A stretch of DNA of 64,000 nt. Origin: Zoroaster sp. YZ-2022 (Eukaryota; Echinodermata; Asteroidea; Forcipulatida; Zoroasteridae). Numbering within the stretch: the first letter of the stretch is position 1; each line of letters begins with the position of its first letter. The stretch lies in assembly GCA_029582265.1 (NCBI GenBank), contig CM055837.1, positions 17,274,355 to 17,338,354 on the forward strand, given 5' to 3'. Positions 1 through 10,587 of the stretch are shown here, piece after piece. The notes below the pieces were generated by a model. The model was given only the letters and a program-made list of their open reading frames with translations. It ran no database searches and had not been told where the DNA came from. Made by a program: the position numbers and the translations under genes.

Positions 1-99
1 TTTCACAAACAATTTGCGGCATTCAGTTTTACATAAATTTACACTTCCACCATTTTCGCCTTATAATGACACAATGAAATAAGCCGGAACTTTCACAGG

Positions 100-165
100 T
101 TGGTTTATATCCATAACTATATATTGATTCTTAGAAAAGTATGGATGCATTTACAGACATTTTAC
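100..165 (+). repeat. Single unit of a 59 bp repeat also found as a tandem array near 57.0 kb
   Basis: AGTATGGATGCATTTACAGA at 138-157 recurs three times at 56985-57122, and the flanking ATTGATTCTTA is also shared. One diverged unit only. The rest of 1-300 shows nothing recognisable. Confidence 0.5.
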
Positions 166-299
166 CGACAGCGTATGCTTGCTTTAAATATATGCCTCAT
201 TTCTCGAACCATACAGCTTCCGGACGCTATTTGTTCTGCAGCACACTTCGTCAATGGCTTAGAAAATGGCTTAGAAATCTGAAAAGGGGGGTTCTTCGA

Positions 300-1720
300 T
301 AATTAATTCAGTTAAATTTGGCAGTTGGCCTTAGCTTTCGATCCAAACCGGACCTTCATCAGAGGCTTTGACAAAGTACAAACATAAAAAACACATCCAT
401 TTATAGGGAAAAGGAAAAGCAAAAGATCATGGGGCGGGATCCAAAAAGGCGGGAAAATAGTAGCCAATTAAAGATAAGCATCAGTCTAGAAAAGCCAATA
501 GGAGTATCACAAGTGAACAAAGGGGGGATTATTGAGCCACAAGTAGATGTGGCAGCTTGTGGTAAAGCTAGGGTAAGGGAGGGATTATTGAGCCACACAA
601 TAGGTAGAGATGGCAGCTTGTAGTAAAGCTTGGGTAAAAATAGGACAATACACAAAGGGATACAACAAAAGGGCGGGGGTTTACACCATACAGATTGAGG
701 AGTTGGTGTGTGGGTGTAAATAGTTAAATTAAAATTGTCCTAAAAGAGACCGTGAGTTGGATAAAATGTAATAATATACATAAGATAACATAAAGGTAAA
801 AAATATATCAAGGCAGTTGATAAAATCCAGCAGTGATATAGGTGAATAGTAATAATATAGGTAAAGGTAGCTGGGTTATTTGATACCTGTGTTGATGTTG
901 AGGCCATATGGTTGAAGTGTTTTGAGTTGATGTATCCAGTGTGACTCCCTAAGTTTGCGATGAGTTCAACATCATTAATGCTATGATTAGGGTCGTTAAA
1001 ATGGATTGCCACAGGGTAGGGTTTTTAGTTTTCACAGAGGAAACATGGTTGGCAAAGCGGAGACACAATTTGGTCTTTGTCTCCCCGAATATTGAATACC
1101 ACATCTTTTACATGAGATTACATATATAACATTGGGTGTGTCACACTTGGATTTAGTTCTGATTGTGTAGGTGAGACCAGTACTGTGGCTTTTCACCTTC
1201 TGAGCAGGTTTGAGATACAAACAGGTTTTGCATCTCGAGCGGGTACAATTAGAGCACCCCTGTGGTGATTCATGATCAGTGACGTTAAGGTCACTGTTGG
1301 TGCTAGGGAGCCTAGCCCGAACCAATATATCACCGAGGTTACGGGGGCGACGGAAAGCAATCAAAGGGGGCTCAGGGATGGCTGAGCGTAACCTATCGGA
1401 GTAGTGTAGAATAGTCGTTATCATTTACGATAGATGAAAGTCTGGGTAATCTGGGGGTGATAAGTAGTGACCAGGGGAACTCTGTTGGGAAGGGTTTTCT
1501 TGTTACCCCAGGTAGCCAAGAGGGTGCTGGGGGGGGGGGGGGTACAGAGGGCCCTGTTGATAGCTAGTTGGACCCTGCGTTTGCTATTACCCCGGGATAC
1601 AAGATGTTGCATCAGTTCAGACTACCGTTTCCTGTATAAGTGGAACAGATACGTCTTATACGGAGGGCTTGACTGTAGGCAATGGCCTCTTTGCAGTGCT
1701 TGGGGTGGCAGCTGAAAGGA
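300..1720 (-). pseudogene. Decayed Penelope-like retroelement, 3' half (linker, GIY-YIG endonuclease and 3' terminal region)
   Basis: Minus-strand frames broken by frameshifts read in order: a segment with RVPLVTTYHPQI (about 1470-1600); FRRPRNLGDILVRARL and a Cys-rich linker GCSNCTRSRCKTC (about 1240-1350); the GIY-YIG start NVIYVISCKRCGIQY (about 1090-1130); and its end VAIHFNDPNHSINDVELIA (about 955-1012). This order is that of endonuclease-bearing Penelope-like elements. The reverse transcriptase is missing from this copy. Downstream of the coding part (about 300-740) lies a non-coding tail with a roughly 60 bp tandem duplication (524-640) and a hammerhead-like motif. The element is not functional. 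Confidence 0.8.
332..366 (-). ncRNA. Hammerhead-ribozyme-like motif in the Penelope-like 3' region
   Basis: On the minus strand CTGATGA (362-356) is followed by a stem-loop (GGTCC pairing with GGATC, loop GGTTT) and then GAAA (339-336): the conserved catalytic core order of hammerhead ribozymes. Penelope-like terminal repeats are known to carry such motifs. Stems I and III and the cleavage triplet are not clear in this single copy, so activity is doubtful. Confidence 0.55.
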
Positions 1721-1743
1721 GGTATTGATGAGTGTCAGTGGGT

Positions 1744-1745
<2 letters not shown>

Positions 1746-1809
<64 letters not shown>
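1746..1809. repeat. (TA)n microsatellite, about 64 bp
   Basis: Uninterrupted TA dinucleotides. Reading frames of alternating Tyr-Ile across it are artefacts. Confidence 0.95.
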
Positions 1810-1812
<3 letters not shown>

Positions 1813-1859
1813 GAAACTGACCTGAAATATTACATAAACGGGAAGCGAGTAAAGAAAAT

Positions 1860-1925
1860 GTGGCTGATGCCGGACTCGAATTCAACCCGCGACCTCTCGA
1901 ATACCGTACGAGCGCTCTATATATA
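1860..1925 (-). mobile_element. tRNA-like SINE head fragment
   Basis: The minus strand reads AGAGCGCTCGTACGGTAT, then GGTCGCGGGTTGAATTCGAG, resembling the anticodon arm and B box of a tRNA. The B box is imperfect and there is no acceptor stem, so this is a SINE fragment rather than a gene. Confidence 0.45.
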
Positions 1926-2405
1926 TTTATATTATTATTTTAACTACAAAATTAATTCAGAAGCAAAGCCTTTCTGGTAATAGTAATTTACAGCTGTGGA
2001 TAATTTTTTAAAGGAAAATAAAGTCAAAAATTCATTTTTAGAATACAAATGCATACAGTGGATGAAGTATTGGCTACAACAGAAAAAATAATTGCGTTGG
2101 GACCCCCCGTCTGAAGAAAAAATCTTTAGGATGGTCTCCCCTTTATGACTCAAGTCTTTACACAACGTGTTTATCCTAAAGCTGTGATTGACTTATGGTA
2201 TATAATCCTTTAAACCGGCATTACTTTCACGGAATAGAGCAACCAGTATGAATCGAAAGTGATTAATTATGGAAGCAACTTCTGAAAAAGATACATCCGG
2301 ATTAAAATTTCCAAGAAAGTTAATCAGGCCTAATTCTATATCATTCGATGGGATCTTTATATAAAATTCCCAAATAGCAATGTTTATCGGGGCTAGTGGT
2401 GTGAC

Positions 2406-2620
2406 ATGGGCGGATCCAGAACATTTTTAGGGGGGGGGCTGAGAATCAAAAACAATTATTTTTCAGTACTACAAAAATTACAATGAAATAATCAAAGGGA
2501 GAGAAAAACAAAGCACACTGTGGGAATGGGAGTGCGTTCTCCCCTCCCCCCCTTTTTTGTGTACGATTTTAGGGGGGTGGGGCTACAACCCCCTTAGCCC
2601 CCCCCCCCGGATCCGCCAAT
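2406..2620. mobile_element. GGCGGATCC-terminal MITE, copy 1 (hAT-like)
   Basis: The ends are TGGGCGGATCC and the inverse GGATCCGCCAA, flanked by TGGTGTGA on both sides (7-8 bp target duplication, hAT-like). The interior has long G and C runs. A second copy with the same interior (GTACTACAAAAATTACAATG) lies at 50760-51020, and a divergent one caps the satellite block at 16.3-17.7 kb. Confidence 0.75.
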
Positions 2621-2887
2621 GGTGTGATTGGATTTAAGTTCCCCTGGCCACATACTGCTGTTGCCACCCCCCCCCCCCCACAGTTCCAACTTCTTGCTAC
2701 GGGTCTGTTGTGTATTTACAATTCTTCTTCACCAGAATATCCCTAGACCCCGCCATCTGTTACAGCTATTTGAATTGGACATTATGAACGGTAATGTGTC
2801 GACTTCAAATGGTATCTTTAAAAAAAATGATTAATATTGGCCTAGTACATACGGGAGACCAGCAACAACAATTTCTCTAAGACGTGT

Positions 2888-2918
<31 letters not shown>

Positions 2919-3169
2919 TAAATAATAAATAATAAATAATAAATAATAAATAATAAATAATAAATAATAAATAATAAATAATAAATAATAAATAATAAAT
3001 AATAAATAATAAATAATAAATAATAATAATAAATAATAATAATAATAAATAATAATAATAATAAATAATAATAATAATAAATAATAATAATAATAAATAA
3101 TAATAATAAATAATAAATAATAAATAATAATAATAAAAATAAATAATAAATAATAAATAATAAATAATA

Positions 3170-3222
<53 letters not shown>

Positions 3223-3226
3223 TAAA

Positions 3227-3287
<61 letters not shown>

Positions 3288-3346
3288 TATATATATAAAT
3301 AAAAAAAAAAAAAATATATAGAAAAAAGAAAAAATAATAATAATAA
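2888..3346. repeat. (TAA)n/(TAATAAA)n microsatellite, about 450 bp
   Basis: Long imperfect array of TAA and TAATAAA units with a central TAA block. It abuts the tail end of the SINE at 3348-3674, whose (TAA)n tail probably seeded it. Tyr/Ile/Leu frames here are artefacts. Confidence 0.95.
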
Positions 3347-3347
3347 T

Positions 3348-3674
3348 GTGGACGTATCCGCCACACTGGTGCTCAAGGCGCATTACATTATTACCCCTGC
3401 TCATCAGGCGCATAAATCATTCCTGAAGCCATCTCCCTAGGGAGTTCAATTGCTGCCATTTCAGCGCATAATGGGCTAATCAAACACAACAACCAACTCT
3501 GCCCTCACAGGTACCCATTTACCCATGAGTGAAGAGAAGCAATTATGGTAAAGTGTCTTGCTCAAGGACACAAGCACCCCACCCCGGTCGCGGCTGATAT
3601 TCGAACCCACATTCTGACGACTCAGCCATCAGAACACAAATCCGATGCACTAAACCGCTCGGCCATGTCACTCT
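3348..3674 (-). mobile_element. Class II tRNA-derived SINE with (ATT)n tail, copy 1
   Basis: In element orientation (minus strand): a tRNA-Leu/Ser-like head with GGTTCGAAT B-box-like sequence, a body with TGTGAGGGCAGAGTTGGTTG-type sequence, and a 3' end GCGCCTTGAGCACCAG then (ATT)n. Full or partial copies: 18372-18530, 22103-22491, 30240-30600, 33220-33425, 59170-59490, 62455-62555 and 63430-63665. Confidence 0.8.
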
Positions 3675-3851
3675 ATTTAAATTCACTGTTTTAAATCCAA
3701 ACATTATTACTCGACAGAAGAGTTGATATATAGGGTTGGATTTGAAAAAAAAATCAAATCCCCCTCCCCCACAACAATTTTACGGCACTGTTGTATTCTG
3801 GCCTATATTCTTCTCATTGGAATGAAAAGATAGTAAACACGAGTTTCTACA

Positions 3852-4208
3852 TTAACCCTAACTCCCTATCGGCTCATTTGATTACACATAACCTGAATCC
3901 TACAAAATCATTCAGTCGTAAAGCAAGCACATGACGTGTATGCACACATGTGTTTCTAATTTGTGATACATGTACATGGCCAGGGACCCTCCCTGCATGT
4001 ATGGAGCAATAAACAGCGTCCACTGACCCAAGCACTGACCTTGCAATCGCTACAACAAACATGGATGTACATGTACCATGGAAAGGCAAGTATGCCTAAT
4101 AACCTCAATCCTCCAAAATCCTTCATTTTAGCAAAGAGCATGTAGCATGTAACTTCAATCCTTCAAAATCCTTCACTTTAGCAGAGGATTTGGGAAGGTT
4201 AGGGTTAA
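3852..4208. mobile_element. TTAA-flanked MITE with TTAACCCTAAC termini, family A copy 1
   Basis: Begins TTAACCCTAACTCCC and ends GGTTAGGGTTAA, with TTAA at both edges (piggyBac-like target choice). The interior contains GGGACCCTCCCTGCATG and CATGGATGTACATGTACCAT. Sister copies at 34304-34840 and 51276-51580. Confidence 0.7.
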
Positions 4209-4659
4209 TGTGTATTACAGTCATGTACCGGTCGGTGTGATTGTTACAACGCATAATTATTGTATCTATCCTGCATCTTAATGTTGCTTGTCACGTCAAA
4301 GAGATCGGGCCGTGACCCAGTTTCATGTCATGGGCGGTCCCAGTGGCAAAACTGATGGGCCTACGTCAATACCCTCTTGTAATACAACCGATCTCCGTGT
4401 TCATATTACACAATTTCATTAAATGTTGAGGGGGAGGGGGATCTTGAGGTGTGGTGGGGTCAGGTGGTTTACACTCAAACCCTGTACGAGAATTATAATT
4501 TTCGAGTAATATTGTAAACCACAACACATACAAATGATACCAAATTCAGTGGTTGAAATACGACACATTGTTTGATGTGAAATCCCCTATACACTATGGT
4601 CTTCTAAAAAAGCATTGGTAAACTACATTGGTAATTAATTACCTTAGGCCAAAAATAAT

Positions 4660-4997
4660 CTCCAGTTTCTGGTCATCGGTCGTCTTCAAAATCGGTGCGG
4701 TGACGCGCTTTCTTTCGGCCATTTTTTTTTGCCAACAGGGAACTACGTGATACATTGTATACGCGGGGACCAAAATTTCCCATATACAAAATATTGCGGC
4801 TAAGAGAGGCCTCACAAATCGGGCAAACGTTCATACCCCTATGTGAAAAAGTCGTTTAAAGCACGTCACGGCAGAATTCCAATCGATCCAGCAATTTTGG
4901 CTGCAATTGGCCATCATTTCATAGCAATTTTTTTTTTTTTTTAAATTAAAAATGCCGACGCGCGGGTCTGAAGCGACGCGCGCGGTGAGACTGGAGA
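4660..4997. mobile_element. Foldback-type MITE (CTCCAGTTTCTGGTCAT end), copy 1
   Basis: Begins TCTCCAGTTTCTGGTCAT and ends with inverted ACTGGAGA. The interior has GGCTAAGAGAGGCCTCACAA and TTTTGGCTGCAATTGG. Copies: 30046-30238 (right part missing) and 50337-50694; a distant relative is at about 8530-8600 in reverse. Confidence 0.6.
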
Positions 4998-7900
4998 CAC
5001 TTTTTTGGCCTTATGCTAAAAATGTTTACATAACTCTAGCGAAACGGATAGCATCGATGATTTTGATTTAGAGGGAATTTACAAAATTGTTGTTGAAACA
5101 TTTAGTCTGTGTCCAACTCCATTTCAGTAAAGTTTTTAATGAAAAAAAAAAATAATAAATAAATAAAAATATTAGTTAGCCTAGAAGGTGTTGAAAAGGT
5201 TAAGTAAAGACTGTTTGCGGTGACACCATGTAAAAATTCTCTTTTTGAGTAGTGAGTGGTTCTAAAAAGAACCAGTTGGTTACAAATCGACGTTTCGATC
5301 AGCATACATACGACGTTTTTGCACTCAATTGTTTTAATGTATGCAAATTTATGCACTATTGCATATACGACCTTGTTGCATTTCATAGATACGATTTTGT
5401 TGTTCTGACACGATGAACGTATCCAATGTTTTTCCTTCGCTTTAAACTGTGAATGGAAGGAACGTTTATTATTATTTTCTTGGAAACAAGAGCTTTTATT
5501 GAGCCAAAACAGTCAAGTCCTTGAGCAAGACACTTACGAGTTGCTTCTCTTTTCCCGGGACCTCTAAAGGCAGAGATGCTAAATGTGTTTGATTAATTGT
5601 CGAGTGCCTAACAGGCTTCCGGGGCTGTATACTTCCCAGGAAGTTGAGAATGATCCGGGAATGATTATAAAAAAATAGCCCAATGATAATACTAAAACGC
5701 GCCTCGATCTAGATATGGCGATATGTAAAAACCGCTTAGGCCTATTATTATTTCTTTTCGGTATTTTACCGACAAATTACCAGAAATATTCGTCAGCAAG
5801 TTGGTAATTTTCTTTTAGAAATTAATGGAACAAGTACTTTGAAATGACATATTTTACAAAACAGTTCTAAGAATCTTGGTTTAAAAAAATTATGGAAGTG
5901 TACCGGAAAATTGGTAGCTTTCTTTTAGAAATTAATGGAACGAGTACTTTCACAAAACAGTTTTCGGGATCTTGGTTTAATTTAGAAAACCAAAAATGAC
6001 CAGATCATTTAAATGGACAATTTAATCATTAAAGCTTACTTTGTGTTAAGTTGGTAGAACCTATACACGTATCAATCATCCTGAGAATTTATTCCGACAT
6101 TTCAGAGCTACTGAAAGGAATTATGTCGGAGTAAAACAATATATAATAATTAAATAAATTAAGAAAGAAAGAATGAAAATCTAAAAAACATGTATCGGTC
6201 TGTCGTAGTTTCTTTAAAAACCCGAGTACATATATTACGATTTAACGGTCACATGTTAGTTTAATGAAGGCCTATTTCTCGAAAACGAGTGGGCTCAAAT
6301 GAATATTCATTTCCAAATACCTTTCCTTAAAATATTAGTTTGGTATGGTATTGTCCATTTTGTCATAACGGTTTCACATCAAGCACATCACAGTGTGTCG
6401 GTCTTTTCTCCATTTCGCGCTCTAATCTCTGTGGCCATGCCAGTTTACACGGTAATTTACTCACTTTAACCACCGTTGTTTCCTGCCAATATGTGGTAAA
6501 ATGGCTGTCATTGATTCTCTTAATGTTGTTAATTCCTTACGACCGATTAAAGCCCGATGTGCCAGGGTAACTTACTCACTTAAGCACCCGATTATCACAG
6601 ACTGGACGATTCCTGCCAATTTGTGGTAAACTGGCCGTCAGTGATGTTATTACTGTTGCTAATTATCCTTATTCTACGACCGATTTCAGTCCGGTGTGCG
6701 TTTTCCGTGAAGTTTGCCACAGTACCGTCGGGAGCGTCAACACACGGCCGGGCTTTCAACACGCTCTCGCTACAGCGTCTTGGCCCCGAAGCCAACCCTG
6801 GCGAGCATTTCGTTTGGTCGATTATGTCCGATGCTTCAATTTACACGGATCTTTGAGCGCACATCGCTTGGATAAGTGGCCTGCGCTCGGTATCACAATA
6901 AGATCGTTGAAGATTTCGCCTTGAAGGGTGCTCGAGTGTGATCTGAATTTTAATTATATAGGTTTTCACGAGTTTAAACACACTGGAAGATGTTGATTAT
7001 TTATTTCATGGTGGGCCTTCGTAAACAATTGTTTTTTCTTCACGGAAACCGTGTAAGGAGTTGTAAACGTAACATTTACGTGAGGTGATGTAACGATAAT
7101 TGCTTATTAAATACTAATTAACGGAAACGCTTAAAACCCCATTGGTGTGTTTTCTGTTACCAAAACTGAAAGAAAACATAGGAAGTCATATATAGTAACA
7201 CAGAAATTGTGTGTTGTAGATCATGATAACATCACAAATACACATTTCAACGAAAACAAAAACAGCGGTAAAGTTCGTTCACTTTTCCGGTATCGAATAA
7301 TATAAACAAACGGAAAAAACGCCAATAACATTATCACAAACTGCTTCAACGCTGAGAAAAAAAAATTCTTTTAATTTTTGTGATGTTTTATTCTTATTAT
7401 ACATTACATTTATACAAGAAATTTATAAAATGTCAATATATTTCATACCTTGCTTCAGCATTGGATACAATGTATATTCAGTGTTAATTAGAAATCAGCT
7501 GTGTATATACACAAAAATATATTTTAATCTTAATATAATAAAATAAAACTTTGATTGCAAATTAAAGCATACCGGTACACTTGTATTTCACTTCAGATCA
7601 ATATTGATCCTTAACCCCTAACCCTGCTCAGACAGAGTATGTAGTTATGAACAATCAAACGACAGAATTAAATTATTACCACATAACATGACACGAGTTA
7701 TCAGAAGTCTATACCTATATGTAGGTAATAGACGGCTGGTATTATATTATATCGCATATAAATTGTACAGTGAATATAAGTGATATAATAATTATTTATC
7801 TCAAAACAATGGCATGTGTTTTCAAATAATACTGATTTCATTCAACATGAAACAATTCAAATAATTATAACAAAATTTAATTTAACTTATAGCCCTACGT

Positions 7901-8640
7901 GAAAATTAATTTAATAAAGTCTGTCGAATATGAAACGTTTATTAATTGTATGAATTCCAAATCATTTTAGTGTCTCTGATATGACTAATGTTATTTTGTT
8001 CGATTAATAATGTTGGCAAGACTGATACTATAAATGTTTACTTTCTTTAAATCAAGACATGTGTTTTCACCTTGGTGAAAACTGGAATTAGTATTTTTTT
8101 CCATAAAATGACAAAATATTGTCGTTTTTCGTCGTTCTCTCGTGAGCATCTATTGTGATGAAACTTTCAGTTTAATTTTATGATATATTTCTCAAAAAAT
8201 AGAGGGTTAAAATCAATGTACGTATTGTCAACGTTGTATCTACTACTTGAATATTTAAGTTTAGCCATCCAAGATGTAGTATACAAATGCATTATACTGA
8301 ATTGGAAAATCAAAATGGAAAATCTTTCAATATGAAATATTTATATCAAAGTAAACGAAGGCACTGGTATTCTCATGGTAAAAAATGGAAGCAAATTTTC
8401 AGTCCAGAAATTGGATTGGAAGATGGCAAACATAGCACACAAACATTGCAGACGTTTTGCAACATAAGACAAAAAAATCTTTCTGAGATTTCTGGTCTCA
8501 TTTTTTGTTGCTATAAAACGATGTAAAATTACAGCCACAATTGCTGGATCAATTGGAATTTCGCTGCGCTGTTTTTTAAAACGACTTTTGCACATTTCAA
8601 CTGAAGTACTTTCATGTAAGAGAAAACAATAATTGTCATG
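4998..8640. other. Intergenic DNA, no gene recognised
   Basis: AT-rich. It contains a minus-strand copy of the hammerhead-like repeat (5197-5312) and a diverged tandem duplication (about 6450-6565 and 6566-6705, sharing TTCCTGCCAAT, TGTGGTAAA and TACGACCGATT). A CpG-richer patch lies at 6700-6880. A 77-codon frame at 6623-6856 has a hydrophobic start, but I see no homology and do not call it a gene. A repeat at about 8090-8260 is shared with 53640-53735. Confidence 0.6.
5197..5312 (-). repeat. Hammerhead-like repeat family, minus copy
   Basis: Reverse complement contains GTATGCTGATCGAAACGTCG, then AACCAACTGGTTCTTTTTAG and ACATGGTGTCACCGCAAACA. Same order as the copies at 21258, 24257, 36547 and 60757. 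Confidence 0.6.
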
Positions 8641-8643
8641 CTG

Positions 8644-8648
<5 letters not shown>

Positions 8649-8683
<35 letters not shown>
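8649..8683. repeat. (CA)n microsatellite
   Basis: About 17 uninterrupted CA units followed by a short A run. Confidence 0.95.
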
Positions 8684-8687
<4 letters not shown>

Positions 8688-8964
8688 AAAAGGAAGAAAA
8701 AACCCCCGTGTGGCCACCTTTTGTAAAGCATAAAAACATTTAAAAGAAAACATGTAAAATATTGATTGAAACTTGAGGGTTGAATTGCATGTGCGTTTCC
8801 AAATACCACTGCTGTACCTTCTCTTAAGATGGTTCTTTCCTGCTTAGGCAAGATTTATCAATGAGACAGAGTTTGAATCCAAACACTTTAAGTTCCCATG
8901 GTTTGGGAAGTAATCAAAGATAATGTATAGAACTGGCAAATCTGAAATAACCAATTGGTCGACT

Positions 8965-9178
8965 TATCCCTAACCCCCTAGGGACTCTGGATCCTATCCT
9001 ACCTTCCTGAATCCTCCAAAATCCATCAGTGCACTTTTGGAAACATGCCCTTATCTTCAAAATGCACCATGCATTTTCGTTGATCTTTCATATTCAGCAC
9101 TGTATGGCCTGTACTTCTTGCCAGGTAGTAATTTTGCCCCATTTGAAGAGGTGAAAGTACCAGTTTCCAACAGTGGTG
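8965..9178. mobile_element. Family B MITE (CCTGAATCCTCCAAAATCC), left part
   Basis: Shares CATCAGTGCACTTTTGGAAA and GATCTTTCATATTCAGCACT with 36273-36516 and 40490-40790. It is interrupted on the right by the poly-G element at 9179. Confidence 0.6.
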
Positions 9179-9410
9179 AACAGCGGCGTAGCCAGGGCAT
9201 TTTCAGTGGGGGGGGGGGGGGGGCACAGGGGGAATGGGTTTTTCCCCTTTTGTTTGGGGGGGGGGGCACTATCGGGATTTTTCGTGGTGGGGGGAGGCGC
9301 ACGTGCCGGTAAGATTATGGTTCAGGGGAGAACCAATATCGGGCAACCCATTTCTTATTTATCGCTAAGTGAGAACGTGGTTCAGGGGAGAGCTGTGATT
9401 AAATGTCAGG
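9179..9410. mobile_element. Poly-G-rich transposon end (GGCGTAGCCAGGG)
   Basis: CAGCGGCGTAGCCAGGGCAT followed by long G runs is typical of one end of a widespread DNA transposon group in marine invertebrates. No partner end is clear, so it is probably truncated by the minisatellite element to its right. Confidence 0.4.
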
Positions 9411-10135
9411 GGTGTGATTTGACAAAAGTAAAAACTCTCGAAAAATCAATAGCGGGCCTGGGTCTCGCTTTGGTCTAGAGGACAAAGCCCCCTGAACCTC
9501 CTGTGGGTAGCAGGCCTGGGTCTCCCTTTGGTCTAGAGGACAAAGCCCCCCTGAACCTCCTGTGAGTAGTGGGCCTGGGTCTCCCTTTGGTCTAGAGGAC
9601 AAAGCCCCTGAACCTCCTGTGGGTAGCAGGCCTGGGTCTCCCTTTGGTCTAGAGGACAAAGCCCCTGAACCTCCTGTGGGTAGCAGGCCTGGGTCTCCCT
9701 TTGGTCTAGAGGACAAAGCCCCCTGAACCTCCTGTGAGTAGTGGGCCTGGGTCTCCCTTTGGTCTAGAGGACAAAGCCCCTGAACCTCCTGTGGGTAGCA
9801 GGCCTGGGTCTCCCTTTGGTCTAGAGGACAAAGCCCCCTGAACCTCCTGTGAGTAGCGGGCCTGGGTCTCCCTTTGGTCTAGAGGACAAAGCCCCCTGAA
9901 CCTCCTGTGAGTAGTGGGCCTGGGTCTCCCTTTGGTCTAGAGGACAAAGCCCCCTGAACCTCATGGATATTTAATTTTAGAGGATTTAGAGACTCTCCAC
10001 ATCCCCACAAACAAGAAACTATACGTTTGGACACAATACAGGCCTACTTCTCTTCTTTCAAGAAAATTGTGAGGCAAATGGAGATTTGTCAAAATCCTGA
10101 AATCAGAAAAAATCCTGAGAAATCAGACCTGAAAT
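9410..10135. mobile_element. Non-autonomous element carrying a 58 bp minisatellite (9 units)
   Basis: Left flank TGATTTGACAAAAGTAAA. The array at 9451-9963 has nine units of 57-59 bp, each with CCTGGGTCTCCCTTTGGTCT and AGAGGACAAAGCCCC. Two unit types (GTGGGTAGCAGG and GTGAGTAGTGGG) are interspersed. The right flank has GACTCTCCACATCCCCACAA and AAATCCTGAGAAATCA. The same flanks surround three units at 12564-12880 and none at 32393-32550. Confidence 0.7.
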
Positions 10136-10512
10136 TTAATTAATTAAGATTACCATTAGGGTATAGTGGATTTAAATTTAAATTCAGTGAATATTTGCTA
10201 TTAGTACATTCACCAATGTTAGTCACATGTTTTGTGTAAATATTGGAACAATCGTTTTGAGCCAGCAGTCTCAAAGAGAACTTTCTGAATTCAATATGTA
10301 ACTCAAAACCGGTTACATTTAACTCGATAACTGTATGCAAATACGTTTGGCACTTCGAAATATCACCGTGGTAACTACAGACAACATCTGATCTTTTTCA
10401 CAATAATCATTTATGATGTCCGTTTATTGAAATTTGTATTCCACTGCACTTTATAAAAAGGGTATGTTCTGTTTGCTGAAGTGATAGACAATACCTGCAA
10501 ATAACAACTCCA

Positions 10513-10518
10513 TTTATT
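10513..10518 (-). terminator. Candidate polyadenylation signal of SMCR8
   Basis: AATAAA on the minus strand, about 70 nt after the SMCR8 stop. A second AATAAA lies near 10424. Sequence match only; the cleavage site is not visible. Confidence 0.4.
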
Positions 10519-10587
10519 GTTTTATAATTACAACAAGGGGAGGCAGTCCGCATGGTTTACCAGCCCATGTTGCGGGCATTGCACTGT

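Noticed and set aside
2831..3413. Tyr/Ile/Leu-only frames of up to 180 codons
   Set aside because: Translation of a TAA microsatellite.
6623..6856. Small secreted-protein candidate with a hydrophobic start
   Set aside because: No in-frame support, no splice partners and no recognisable family; kept only as a remark.
9399..9716. Pro/Gly/Ser-rich repetitive minus-strand frame
   Set aside because: It is the 58 bp minisatellite read through. Unit lengths of 56-59 bp break the frame, and the sister copy with three units has no protein.
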